Shown: positions 55,516 through 63,012 of the stretch, in pieces | How positions within the stretch are numbered: position 1 is the first letter of the stretch | Layout of the letters: every line of letters starts with the position of its first letter | Origin: Austwickia sp. TVS 96-490-7B | GTDB lineage: Bacteria; Actinomycetota; Actinomycetes; Actinomycetales; Dermatophilaceae | Reading direction: 5' to 3' | DNA: 64,000 nt | Assembly: GCF_019331795.1 (NCBI RefSeq) | Contig: NZ_JAHPZL010000004.1 | Span: 115,870-179,869 of the forward strand | Made by a program: the position numbers and the translations under genes | Notes under the pieces: model-generated | What the model was told of the DNA's origin: nothing | The model's database searches: none | Seen by the model: only the letters and a program-made list of their open reading frames with translations

Positions 55516-56151
55516 GTGACCATTGGTCCACGGACCCGCCGCGGCCCCCGACATGCCGACGCCGAGAGCACCCGAGCCGCTATCCTGCGTGCCGCCCGGA
55601 GCTCCTTCAGCCACCACGGCTACGCCGGAACCTCCCTGCGAGCGATCGCCCGTGATGTTGGCGTCGACGCTTCTCTCCTCTCCTACTACTTTGGCTCCAA
55701 AGAAAACCTGTTCAACCAGGCCATGGAGCTGCCGCCCAGCCCACGTGACGTCGTGGCCGACGCGCTCACCCACCCCCCACATGCCCTGGGAGAAGCGCTC
55801 ACCCGCGGACTGCTGCGCGCCTGGGCCGAGGAAGATCACCGGGTCGCCGCTCAGGGCGTCCTGCAATCCCTCTCGACCCGTGACGACTTCGCCCACCATG
55901 TGCTCGACTACGCCATGCAACATGTGGTCGGTCCGCTCGCCGCAGCATTGGGAACTCCTGACGCGCTGGTACGCGCCAGTCTCGCCGTGACTCAACTCAC
56001 CGGATTGGCAATCGCTCGCCATGCCATTCCGGTGCCCTCGGTGTCCTCCCTGGATGAAGACACCCTGGTCGCCGCGGTGGCGCCGGTCGTCCAGCATTAC
56101 CTCACCGGGGATCTCACCTGCCATCCCATCGGTGAATGCTCCACTCGGTGA
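55516..56151 (+). CDS. TetR-family regulator, divergent from the activase gene
   Basis: 211 residues from GTG 55516. The HTH is RAAILRAARSSFSHHGYAGTSLRAIARDVGVDASLLSYYFGSKENLF, with a TetR_C-type (DUF) helical C-terminus (HVLDYAMQHVVGPLAAALG). A palindrome (55495-55504) just before the start supports autoregulation. Divergent arrangement with the giant activase, and the next gene on the same strand is the FAD/Fe-S oxidoreductase, so it may control both. Confidence 0.92.
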   Translation: MTIGPRTRRGPRHADAESTRAAILRAARSSFSHHGYAGTSLRAIARDVGVDASLLSYYFGSKENLFNQAMELPPSPRDVVADALTHPPHALGEALTRGLLRAWAEEDHRVAAQGVLQSLSTRDDFAHHVLDYAMQHVVGPLAAALGTPDALVRASLAVTQLTGLAIARHAIPVPSVSSLDEDTLVAAVAPVVQHYLTGDLTCHPIGECSTR

Positions 56152-56221
56152 TCCAGCTGGTGGGATCACCCGTGGGTTCCCCGTGAGGTGATCCGAGGGG
56201 CGGAGGGTGGCGCCGTCGGTG

Positions 56222-56329
56222 TTCCGTCGGACGCACAATAACGACAGCGACTCCTCGCAGATCCTGCGTCACCGCAGGTCAGCTGTGACAGTTGGGGTCA
56301 TAGCCGAGGCTATGTACGTCCGACGGGAC
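56222..56329. repeat. Inverted-repeat element that folds into a three-stem structure
   Basis: The outer stem CCGTCGGACG (56224-56233) pairs with CGTCCGACGG (56317-56326). Inside are CCTGCG-TCAC-CGCAGG (56263-56278) and CATAGCC-GA-GGCTATG (56299-56314). The right end, TGTACGTCCGACGGGAC (56313-56329), matches 31767-31783 in 16 of 17 positions. It may be a MITE-like element or a structured leader RNA 49 nt before the TTG start of the FAD/Fe-S gene. Confidence 0.55.
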
Positions 56330-56377
56330 GGTGCGGGGTCTCACCTGGGCAGCACACTGGCATGTCAGGAGGCAGCT

Positions 56378-59197
56378 TTGAACACCCACCCGCCGCAGGA
56401 CCAGACTGGACTGCTCCGTGCTGACATGACCACCCGTGCTGCCTACACCAGCGATGCCGGGCTCTACCGTCGCTTACCCGCTGCGGTCCTCGAACCCCGG
56501 GATGTCGCTGGGATCCGCGCCGGTCTGGAGCTGGCCCGGGAGCGGGGCTGGCCCGTGGTGGGCCGTGGCGGTGGCACCTCCGTTGCTGGCAATGCCGTGT
56601 CGACCGGCTTGGTGATCGACCTGTCTCGACATGTCGACCAGATCCTGGCGATCGAAGTGGCAACTCGCACCGCGCGAGTCGAACCGGGAGTGGTGTGTGA
56701 TGCCTTGCGGAATGCTGCCACGCCACACGGATTGACATATGGACCTGACCCGTCAACGCATTCCCGAGCGACGATCGGGGGGATGGTGGCCAACAACGCG
56801 TGCGGTTCGCATTCGGTGGCCTGGGGGACCTCCGCGGCGAATCTGCGTCAGGTACGGATGATGCTGGCCGATGCCCGGGTGATCGACGCCGGTCAAGGGT
56901 GGTGTTCAGATCCGGTCATTGAGGCAGCGCTGCGGGACCTTGTTGCTCAGAACGAGGAGCTGATCCGTGCCGAGTTGGGACGTTTTCCCCGGCAGGTGTC
57001 CGGGTATGGCCTGCATTATCTGCTGCCCGAGCATGGATTCGATGTGGCGAAGGCGTTGGCGGGCAGCGAGGGCACGCTGGGGATTTTCACCGAGTTGACG
57101 GTGGCTTTGGTGGAGCCCCCTGCGGCGACGGCACTGCTGGTGTTGGGTTTCGATGACGTATTTGCTGCTGCTGGCGTCGCGGCCGGGTTACGTCGTCCAG
57201 GGGTGTTGACCATTGAGGGCATGGGTGCGGACCTGGTGGCGGCGTTGCGGACTCGCCCCGGACGGGAACAGGCTGGTAGAGAGTTACCCCCAGGTGGGGC
57301 GTGGTTGTACTGCGACGTCGCGGGAGCCACGGTGGTGGAGGCGGCTGCGGCCGCGCAGGAGGTGGCGGATTCGGCGGGGGCACGGCATCGGCGCATCGTG
57401 ACTGATGATGCCCAGCGGCGCGCGCTGTGGCGGATCCGAGAGGAAGCGGCGGGGATCGCGACGCGTCGGGCTGACGGTGGCGAAGCGTGGCCTGGCTGGG
57501 AGGACTCTGCTGTGCCGGCAGAGCACCTGGCCGATTACTTGCGGGAGTTATACGCGTTGATGGCGTCCCGTGGGCTGCGGGGCATCCCGTTTGGGCATTT
57601 CGGGGAGGGCTGTGTGCATGTGCGCATCGATTTCCCGTTAGGGACCTCGCAGGGTGTCAGCGATTATCGGGAGTTCATCACTGCCGCTGCCGAGTTGGTC
57701 AGCAAGTATGGCGGTTCAGTGTCCGGGGAGCACGGTGATGGGCGAGCCCGCAGCGAGATGCTTGCCGTGATGTATTCGCCCCGAATGTTGGAGTTGTTTC
57801 GCCAGTTCAAGGCCATTTTCGATCCGGAGGGACTGTTCAATCCAGGAGTCTTGGTCGACCCTGAACCCCTCGACGACGGTCTACGTCCCGGGCCAGGCCT
57901 GACTCGCCATGACCGCGATATCGTCCACGCCCTGTCCAGGGATGGGGGGAGCTACGCCCGTGCGGTGACCCGCTGCGTCGGGGTGGGCTTGTGTCGGGAC
58001 TCCTCTGGGGCGATGTGTCCGTCGTACCAGGCCACCAAAGATGAGGTGGCATCCACTCGGGGGCGGGCCAGAGTGTTAGCGGAGATGATTCGCGGCGAAC
58101 ACCTTGACGGGTGGCGCAGCGACGAGGCGCGCCAGGCTCTTGACCTGTGCCTATCGTGCAAGGCATGCGCCAGTGAGTGCCCGGTCAACGTGGATATGGC
58201 GACATACAAGTCAGAGTTTCTGCATCACCATTACGCGGGGCGGCGCCGACCGATGGCGCACTACTCGATGGGGTGGTTGCCGGTGGCTAGTGCGGCAGTG
58301 TCGGCGGTGCCAGGCCTGGGGTCGGCGCTCAACCGGGCGGTGCGGGTGCGCTGGGTCGAACGGGGCGTGATGCGACTGGCAGGGGTGGAGACCCGCCGCC
58401 GGATGATCGCGTTTGCGCCGGTGTCGTTCGTGCGATGGTGGCGGGGCCGTCAGCGTGATCAAAGCACGCCAGGGGAAGCGGTACGGCGCCAGGTGGTGTT
58501 GTGGCCGGACACTTTCAGCAACCATCACCGTCCATCCGTGGCGATCGCCGCGACGGAGGTGTTGGAAGCGTGCGGGTATGACGTGATCGTCCCGACCACG
58601 CCAGTGTGTTGCGGTCTGACATGGCATTCGACCGGACAGTTGACGATGGCGCGGCGGGCACTGACCCGCACCGTGGAGGTGCTGTCGCCGTACGTGCATG
58701 ACGGCCTGCCGGTGGTTGTTTTGGAACCCAGCTGCGCGGCAATGCTCGCCGACGCTCCTGAGGTGGTGCCGCACGATCCGCGGGTGCGCGCGGTGGCAGA
58801 GGCAGTCACGTCCTTCGCGGAGCTGTTGGCCTCTCATGACGGGCCGTGGCCGTTCGGGACCTTAGATGTGTCGGCGGTCGCGCAGGTCCATTGTCACCAG
58901 CGAGCCACCCGCGGCTATGACGCGGATCGGGCGGTGCTGCAGCGTTTGGGTGTGGACCTGTCTGAAGTAGACGCTGGGTGTTGCGGATTGGCGGGCAACT
59001 GGGGTTTTGAGCCGGGACATTTTGAGGTCAGCCAGGCCTGCGCCGAGCGGGACCTCTTTCCCAAAATTCGGGAGCACGGCGGCGCGGACGCTGTCGTCAC
59101 CGCGGATGGGTTCAGTTGTCGCACCCAGATCGAGCAGGGCACCGGGGCGCACGGACGTCACCTCGCTGAGCTGGCACGGATGGCGTTACGTCGATGA
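56378..59197 (+). CDS. FAD-linked and Fe-S-binding 2-hydroxyacid dehydrogenase-like protein
   Basis: 939 residues. TTG at 56378 is chosen because AGGAGG lies 5-6 nt upstream and the next ATG is later. FAD-binding PCMH domain: VVGRGGGTSVAGNAVSTGLVIDL (~60), PSTHSRATIGGMVANNACGSHS; FAD-oxidase C-domain with HFGEGCVHVRIDFP and SGEHGDGRARSEML. A ferredoxin-type cluster (~590, LCLSCKACASECPVNVDM; C-x2-C-x2-C-x3-C) and two CCG motifs (CCGLTWHSTGQ, CCGLAGNWGF) follow. It resembles D-lactate or D-2-hydroxyglutarate dehydrogenases that pass electrons to the membrane. Substrate uncertain. Confidence 0.92.
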   Translation: MNTHPPQDQTGLLRADMTTRAAYTSDAGLYRRLPAAVLEPRDVAGIRAGLELARERGWPVVGRGGGTSVAGNAVSTGLVIDLSRHVDQILAIEVATRTARVEPGVVCDALRNAATPHGLTYGPDPSTHSRATIGGMVANNACGSHSVAWGTSAANLRQVRMMLADARVIDAGQGWCSDPVIEAALRDLVAQNEELIRAELGRFPRQVSGYGLHYLLPEHGFDVAKALAGSEGTLGIFTELTVALVEPPAATALLVLGFDDVFAAAGVAAGLRRPGVLTIEGMGADLVAALRTRPGREQAGRELPPGGAWLYCDVAGATVVEAAAAAQEVADSAGARHRRIVTDDAQRRALWRIREEAAGIATRRADGGEAWPGWEDSAVPAEHLADYLRELYALMASRGLRGIPFGHFGEGCVHVRIDFPLGTSQGVSDYREFITAAAELVSKYGGSVSGEHGDGRARSEMLAVMYSPRMLELFRQFKAIFDPEGLFNPGVLVDPEPLDDGLRPGPGLTRHDRDIVHALSRDGGSYARAVTRCVGVGLCRDSSGAMCPSYQATKDEVASTRGRARVLAEMIRGEHLDGWRSDEARQALDLCLSCKACASECPVNVDMATYKSEFLHHHYAGRRRPMAHYSMGWLPVASAAVSAVPGLGSALNRAVRVRWVERGVMRLAGVETRRRMIAFAPVSFVRWWRGRQRDQSTPGEAVRRQVVLWPDTFSNHHRPSVAIAATEVLEACGYDVIVPTTPVCCGLTWHSTGQLTMARRALTRTVEVLSPYVHDGLPVVVLEPSCAAMLADAPEVVPHDPRVRAVAEAVTSFAELLASHDGPWPFGTLDVSAVAQVHCHQRATRGYDADRAVLQRLGVDLSEVDAGCCGLAGNWGFEPGHFEVSQACAERDLFPKIREHGGADAVVTADGFSCRTQIEQGTGAHGRHLAELARMALRR

Positions 59198-59224
59198 GCA
59201 AAAAGCACTGGCTGTCAGGTCAGG

Positions 59225-60220
59225 TCACCGCGTAGGTCGATGGACTGGTCCAGCTGCGGTGAGTGGACCGGTGGAGATGTCCCACGCCATCCGAGCTGCA
59301 CCGACCAGTGCAGCGTCATGTCCGAGGGTTGCTCGACGAACGGGGAGTTCCCACAGTTCGGGGATGAGAGTGGCTCGGAAAGCGCTTTCCATCGGGGTCC
59401 ACCATGTCGCGCCAGCTTCCGGGATGGGGCCGCCCACGACGACGATCTCGCAGTCCAATGCGTTGGCCAGGTCACCGGCGGCGACCCCTAACGCGGCGGC
59501 GCAGTGGGAGACGACTGCGGTGGCCTGCGGATCGCCGCGTTCGGCGGCGAAGATGACAGCTTGCCCAGTGGGGAGCCGGTGTCCGCTGCGCCGTTCGTAT
59601 TCGTCGCGGATCCCCGGCCCGGAAGCGATGGCCTCAACATGGTTGGGTTTGCCGCAGGAACAGGTCAGTCCCAGAGCACCTGGAGAGGCAAGATGACCAA
59701 TTTGACCTGCGACATTATGCGCCCCATACCAGGGGCGACCCTGAGTGAGGACCGAACCGTAGACGCCGGAGCCGACACCGACAAAGATCGCGGTCTGTGC
59801 TCCGGCAGCTGCTCCTCGCCACGCCTCCCCCAAGGCGTAGGTGTGGACGTCGTTGCTGGCAGACACCGGGAGTCGAGTGTGCCGAGAGACCACATCGGCA
59901 AGATCGGTGCCGGCGTATCCGCTGTAGTGGGTGGGTGCGGACAAGACCCGACCACTCGGGGAGATCACCCCCTCACTGCCGATGCCAATACCGATGGGAA
60001 AGCGCCCGGCCGGTGCCTGGATCCGGGCGCGTTCGATGAGGTGGATGGTCTCAGTGAGGATGCCTTCTCCACCACGACGAGTCGGAGTGGGAGATTGCTG
60101 GACGGCTCCGCGGGCACGTTCGGCGACGAGTTCCCCGGAGCGGTCCACCAGCGCCACCGAGATGGAGATGCCGTCGATGTGGACCGCGATGACGAGTTCT
60201 CGTTTGCCTCCGACTGTCAT
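59225..60220 (-). CDS. ROK-family sugar-kinase-like protein with altered active site
   Basis: 331 residues, full ROK length. The catalytic Asp124 (SASNDVHTYALGE) is kept, but the phosphate-binding DxGGT loop reads HIDGISISVAL. The ROK ExGH motif reads GQIGH (Gln173, His176). The zinc site reads CSCGKPNHVEA, with His194 in place of the last Cys (Cys187, Cys189, His194, His176 could still bind Zn). It may be an active but divergent kinase, for example of an amino sugar, or a sensor. Convergent with the FAD/Fe-S gene (27 bp apart). Confidence 0.85.
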   Translation of the reverse strand: MTVGGKRELVIAVHIDGISISVALVDRSGELVAERARGAVQQSPTPTRRGGEGILTETIHLIERARIQAPAGRFPIGIGIGSEGVISPSGRVLSAPTHYSGYAGTDLADVVSRHTRLPVSASNDVHTYALGEAWRGAAAGAQTAIFVGVGSGVYGSVLTQGRPWYGAHNVAGQIGHLASPGALGLTCSCGKPNHVEAIASGPGIRDEYERRSGHRLPTGQAVIFAAERGDPQATAVVSHCAAALGVAAGDLANALDCEIVVVGGPIPEAGATWWTPMESAFRATLIPELWELPVRRATLGHDAALVGAARMAWDISTGPLTAAGPVHRPTR

Positions 60221-60295
60221 GACTTCAGGTTCGACCGGACGGCACGGCGTTGTAGCGGATAATCCCGCTGGTCTCGTCCAGGGGCGTTGCCGGGG

Positions 60296-61525
60296 TCAGC
60301 TGCGGCGAGTGTCGACGTGAAAACCCTGGGCCCGCAACCGGTCAGCCAGGACTGCGCCGATTCCTGTGGCTGGGGTCAGCACTCCAGCACGCTCAGGGAG
60401 CGCGTCCTGGTTCAGGACCAGGGCCAGCGCAGATTCGCCGAGCATGACGGCAGTGCCGCCGTACCCGGGGTCACGCAACGCCCCGACGCGAGTGATCCAG
60501 TGTGCACCACGCTCAGTGTCCGCGTGGACTTCCAGGAGGAACCGCCCGGAGGCCATCCGCCGCGGGGAGGGTCCTTCGCCAGGTTGGGGCAGCACTCGCG
60601 ACAGGATGGATCGGCCGGTGGGAGTGCCAAATCCAGCAGTCAAGGCTTCTTGCCCCACAGCGAAAGCAGCGGCTTTAACCGGTGCCAACAGGGACTTCTC
60701 AAGGTAGAGACCCTCTTGATAGCGCAGGCCCCGGCCGTAGGACCAGTCGGTGAGGGCGTTGCTTCGGCGCACCACTTGCCCGTTGTACGGCGAAAGCAGG
60801 TAGGGCGCTTCCCACCCGGGAAGGTCCCGGCTGCGTCCCACCCCGGAGTGGCTGTGGCTGGGGTCGTACGCCGGTTCGGCAGCCCGGTCAGGGCTCAATG
60901 CGTAAGGGTCGTCGCCGAGCCTGGCTTGGGCAGGGTCGCTACGGCGGATCCGGATGTCATGTTCGAGAGAAGCCAACGTGCCCCCAGAGGCACCGCCGCG
61001 CACGTGACGCCAATACCCCTGAGTGACGGAGAGGTCACCGTCACCAGCCTCGCGGGCAGCGAGTGCGGTCAGGAGCACGGCCAGGTCGGAGGGCAGGGCA
61101 TCCGCGCCACAGCTGTGAATGATGCGGGCGCCGCTGTCATGGGCGGCAGCGTCGTACCGGTCGATGCTGTCCCGCACGAAGAAGACTTCTCCAGTGAGGT
61201 CGACGTAATGGGTGCCTGCGGCAGCGCAAGCAGCGACCAGGGGCAGGCCATGTTCGGCGTAGGGCCCGACGGTGGTGACGACCACGGTGGCGCGGCGGGC
61301 CATCTCGTCGAGGGTGTCGTGCCGGGTGGAGTCGACCTCTAAGAGCGGCCAGTCTTGGGCGGTGTCGCCGAGTTCGCGTCGTACGGCGGTGAGTTTGTCC
61401 CGGGAGCGTCCGGCGAGTGCGACGGTGATGGTGCGGGGGGCATGCGCGGCGAGATGGCGGGCGGTGAGCCGGCCGACGAATCCGGTGGCGCCGAACAGGA
61501 CGATGTCGATCTCTCGCGTGCTCAT
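60296..61525 (-). CDS. Saccharopine-dehydrogenase-like / trans-acting enoyl reductase family protein
   Basis: 409 residues from ATG 61525. A Rossmann N-terminus IVLFGATGFVGRLTARHLA binds NAD(P). Further conserved pieces: ALAGRSRDKLTAVRRELG, VVTTVGPYAEHGLPLVAACAAAGTHYVDLTGE, and HSCGADALPSDLAV. This is the actinobacterial family of Rv2449c-like and trans-acting enoyl reductases (as in phthiocerol glycolipid synthesis). No lipid or PKS genes are nearby, so the role is unknown. ROK gene downstream, 75 bp away. Confidence 0.88.
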   Translation of the reverse strand: MSTREIDIVLFGATGFVGRLTARHLAAHAPRTITVALAGRSRDKLTAVRRELGDTAQDWPLLEVDSTRHDTLDEMARRATVVVTTVGPYAEHGLPLVAACAAAGTHYVDLTGEVFFVRDSIDRYDAAAHDSGARIIHSCGADALPSDLAVLLTALAAREAGDGDLSVTQGYWRHVRGGASGGTLASLEHDIRIRRSDPAQARLGDDPYALSPDRAAEPAYDPSHSHSGVGRSRDLPGWEAPYLLSPYNGQVVRRSNALTDWSYGRGLRYQEGLYLEKSLLAPVKAAAFAVGQEALTAGFGTPTGRSILSRVLPQPGEGPSPRRMASGRFLLEVHADTERGAHWITRVGALRDPGYGGTAVMLGESALALVLNQDALPERAGVLTPATGIGAVLADRLRAQGFHVDTRRS

Positions 61526-61739
61526 AGCCTGGACCTTACCGATCGGGGCAGACGAGACGGGTCGGGGAGTCGAAGTTTCGGTGGTCGGGGAGTCGCTGTC
61601 CACCGGACACGCCGAAGGTCCTTGCAAAAGTGATGCGGGAGAAGCCTTCAGCCGGGATGGTCGCCGCCGATGGGGTAGCCGACAACGCCGGAAGGTGACG
61701 GCGTGACCTATTCGTTGCGGAATCTGACGAGGGAGTCCC

Positions 61740-62240
61740 ATGGACGTCACGACGACCACCCGGCCGCCCCGGCACGCCCACCTGGCTGATCTTCCTGCGT
61801 TGGCGGAACGGGACATGTTGACGTTGTATGCGGCTCACCTGGACGTGCCGCCGCTGGCGCCGAAAGCGGTCCGGGTGGAGGGTGGCCAGTGCTTGCAGAT
61901 CGATGGGGTGTCGCTGGATGAGGATTTGTTTGTCATCCCGATCTCGCATCAGGGGATGATGCCGGATGACGCGAATGCGCATCTGGCTCGGGATGTCTTT
62001 TCGCTGTCGTTGGTGACGTCGTCACGCCCAGGTGCTCGGGCGGTGTTGTTGTTTGCGTCGTCGGCGGCGTTGGAGTCAGCGCGCGGCATGATTGGCGGCC
62101 TGGGCCGGGACAGCGGGATCACTTTGGATCTGGTGGATCTGGGTCAGGAGTGGACGGAGCGACTGGTGGAGGCGCACCGACCGGCGGGGCGGCATCGCGC
62201 GGTCACCGAGGAGGCCCAGACACGCCGTCGTCCAGTCTGA
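61740..62240 (+). CDS. Hypothetical soluble protein, 166 aa
   Basis: ATG 61740 is preceded by GAGGGAG. Middle section is alpha/beta-like (HAHLADLPALAERDMLTLYAAHL, AVRVEGGQCLQIDGVSLDEDLFVIPISHQG, DVFSLSLVTSSRPGARAVLLFASS). No signal peptide or membrane helix. The ending is basic (AGRHRAVTEEAQTRRRPV). No family recognised. Codon bias fits a real gene. Confidence 0.6.
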   Translation: MDVTTTTRPPRHAHLADLPALAERDMLTLYAAHLDVPPLAPKAVRVEGGQCLQIDGVSLDEDLFVIPISHQGMMPDDANAHLARDVFSLSLVTSSRPGARAVLLFASSAALESARGMIGGLGRDSGITLDLVDLGQEWTERLVEAHRPAGRHRAVTEEAQTRRRPV

Positions 62241-62325
62241 TCGGGTGCGGGGAACCCTGTCCACGCGTGCTGAGGCACAGCTGTTGACCGCGTGGCCTCA
62301 CTGATGACGATGCGCTGACGGGAAC

Positions 62326-62493
62326 TCAGTGACGCTCGTCGCGGGGGGTGGTGGGCCACCGACGACCGCCTCGACCGGACAAGCTACTGATGATCCGGGA
62401 GGTGTCGAGCCCTTGCAATTCGACGTGGTGCAGTTGACGGCGAGTCGTGCGGGTGACTTGGGCGCCACGCATACCGACAGGGTTGGCACTCAT
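62326..62493 (-). CDS. Candidate 55-residue peptide
   Basis: ATG 62493 has GGAGG 7 nt upstream (GGAGGCTCGATTATG). The product is basic (about 11 Arg in 55), with no signal peptide. It begins MSANPVGMRGAQVTRTTRR. It lies in the gap between the 166-residue gene and the TerC gene. No homolog recognised; it could be a non-functional ORF. Confidence 0.35.
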   Translation of the reverse strand: MSANPVGMRGAQVTRTTRRQLHHVELQGLDTSRIISSLSGRGGRRWPTTPRDERH

Positions 62494-62560
62494 AATCGAG
62501 CCTCCATGTTCTTCACCGCTCGGCAGCATCCATGCCACCGGCCGGCCCTCACCGGCCGGA

Positions 62561-62587
62561 TTAACTTTACCCAGTCTTTGAAGTTAA
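62561..62587. promoter_or_regulatory. AT-rich inverted repeat upstream of TerC
   Basis: TTAACTT at 62561-62567 pairs with AAGTTAA at 62581-62587. Probable promoter-region operator or stem-loop; regulator unknown. Confidence 0.35.
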
Positions 62588-62767
62588 TGCCAGCTTTTTT
62601 TCAGCTTAAACTGTCGATAGATGAACTGTTAAGCACGATGGCAGGCGAGATTAGCCATCACCTGCAAGCACAGCGGGACTGTTTGCAAAGACCTGGTGAA
62701 GTCTACTCGAGGCATCATCATGAAGCGACCCGCGAGATCGACCGGACAAGCCCCCTCACCAGCGGTT

Positions 62768-62782
62768 GTGGAAACGTTCCAC
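62768..62782. promoter_or_regulatory. LacI-like palindrome GTGGAAACGTTCCAC
   Basis: A perfect 6-3-6 inverted repeat with an AACGTT centre, ~230 bp before TerC. It resembles LacI/GalR-type operators but is one base shorter than usual. Confidence 0.35.
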
Positions 62783-62796
62783 GAGGGTTTCGCGGC

Positions 62797-62877
62797 TCAC
62801 TCTGAGCCTGCATGGTCGAGATCGTTGACGGCTCCATCCAGGCTGGTGAGCGTCACCCCATGCCGCCCCAGCATCAT
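62797..62877 (-). CDS. Candidate 26-residue micro-ORF
   Basis: ATG 62877 lies 4 nt after a perfect GGAGGTGA. The peptide reads MMLGRHGVTLTSLDGAVNDL then DHAGSE and stops. The strong ribosome site is the only support. It could be a leader peptide or chance. Confidence 0.25.
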   Translation of the reverse strand: MMLGRHGVTLTSLDGAVNDLDHAGSE

Positions 62878-63012
62878 CGGCTCACCTCCCGCACCTCGCC
62901 GGGACCAGCCTTCTCGCCGCAGCATCATCGCCATCAGGGAACACCACCAGCTCACCGTTCGTTGAAGCAGGTTCATGACCCTCCCCACTCACCCATAGGA
63001 AGGGCCTTATCG

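Larger units (their letters stand above)
62494..63012. other. Intergenic region upstream of TerC gene
   Basis: About 520 bp. Contents seen: TTAACTT-13 nt-AAGTTAA (62561-62587), GTGGAA-ACG-TTCCAC (62768-62782), two CCGGCCGG words near 62537-62559, a CTCACCAGC/GCTGGTGAG inverted pair about 80 bp apart, and a micro-ORF. No yybP-ykoY manganese riboswitch could be recognised. Confidence 0.6.

Noticed and set aside
62241-63012. yybP-ykoY manganese riboswitch before TerC
   Set aside because: TerC genes often have one, but neither conserved loop sequence (such as the GGGGAGTAG side) was found.
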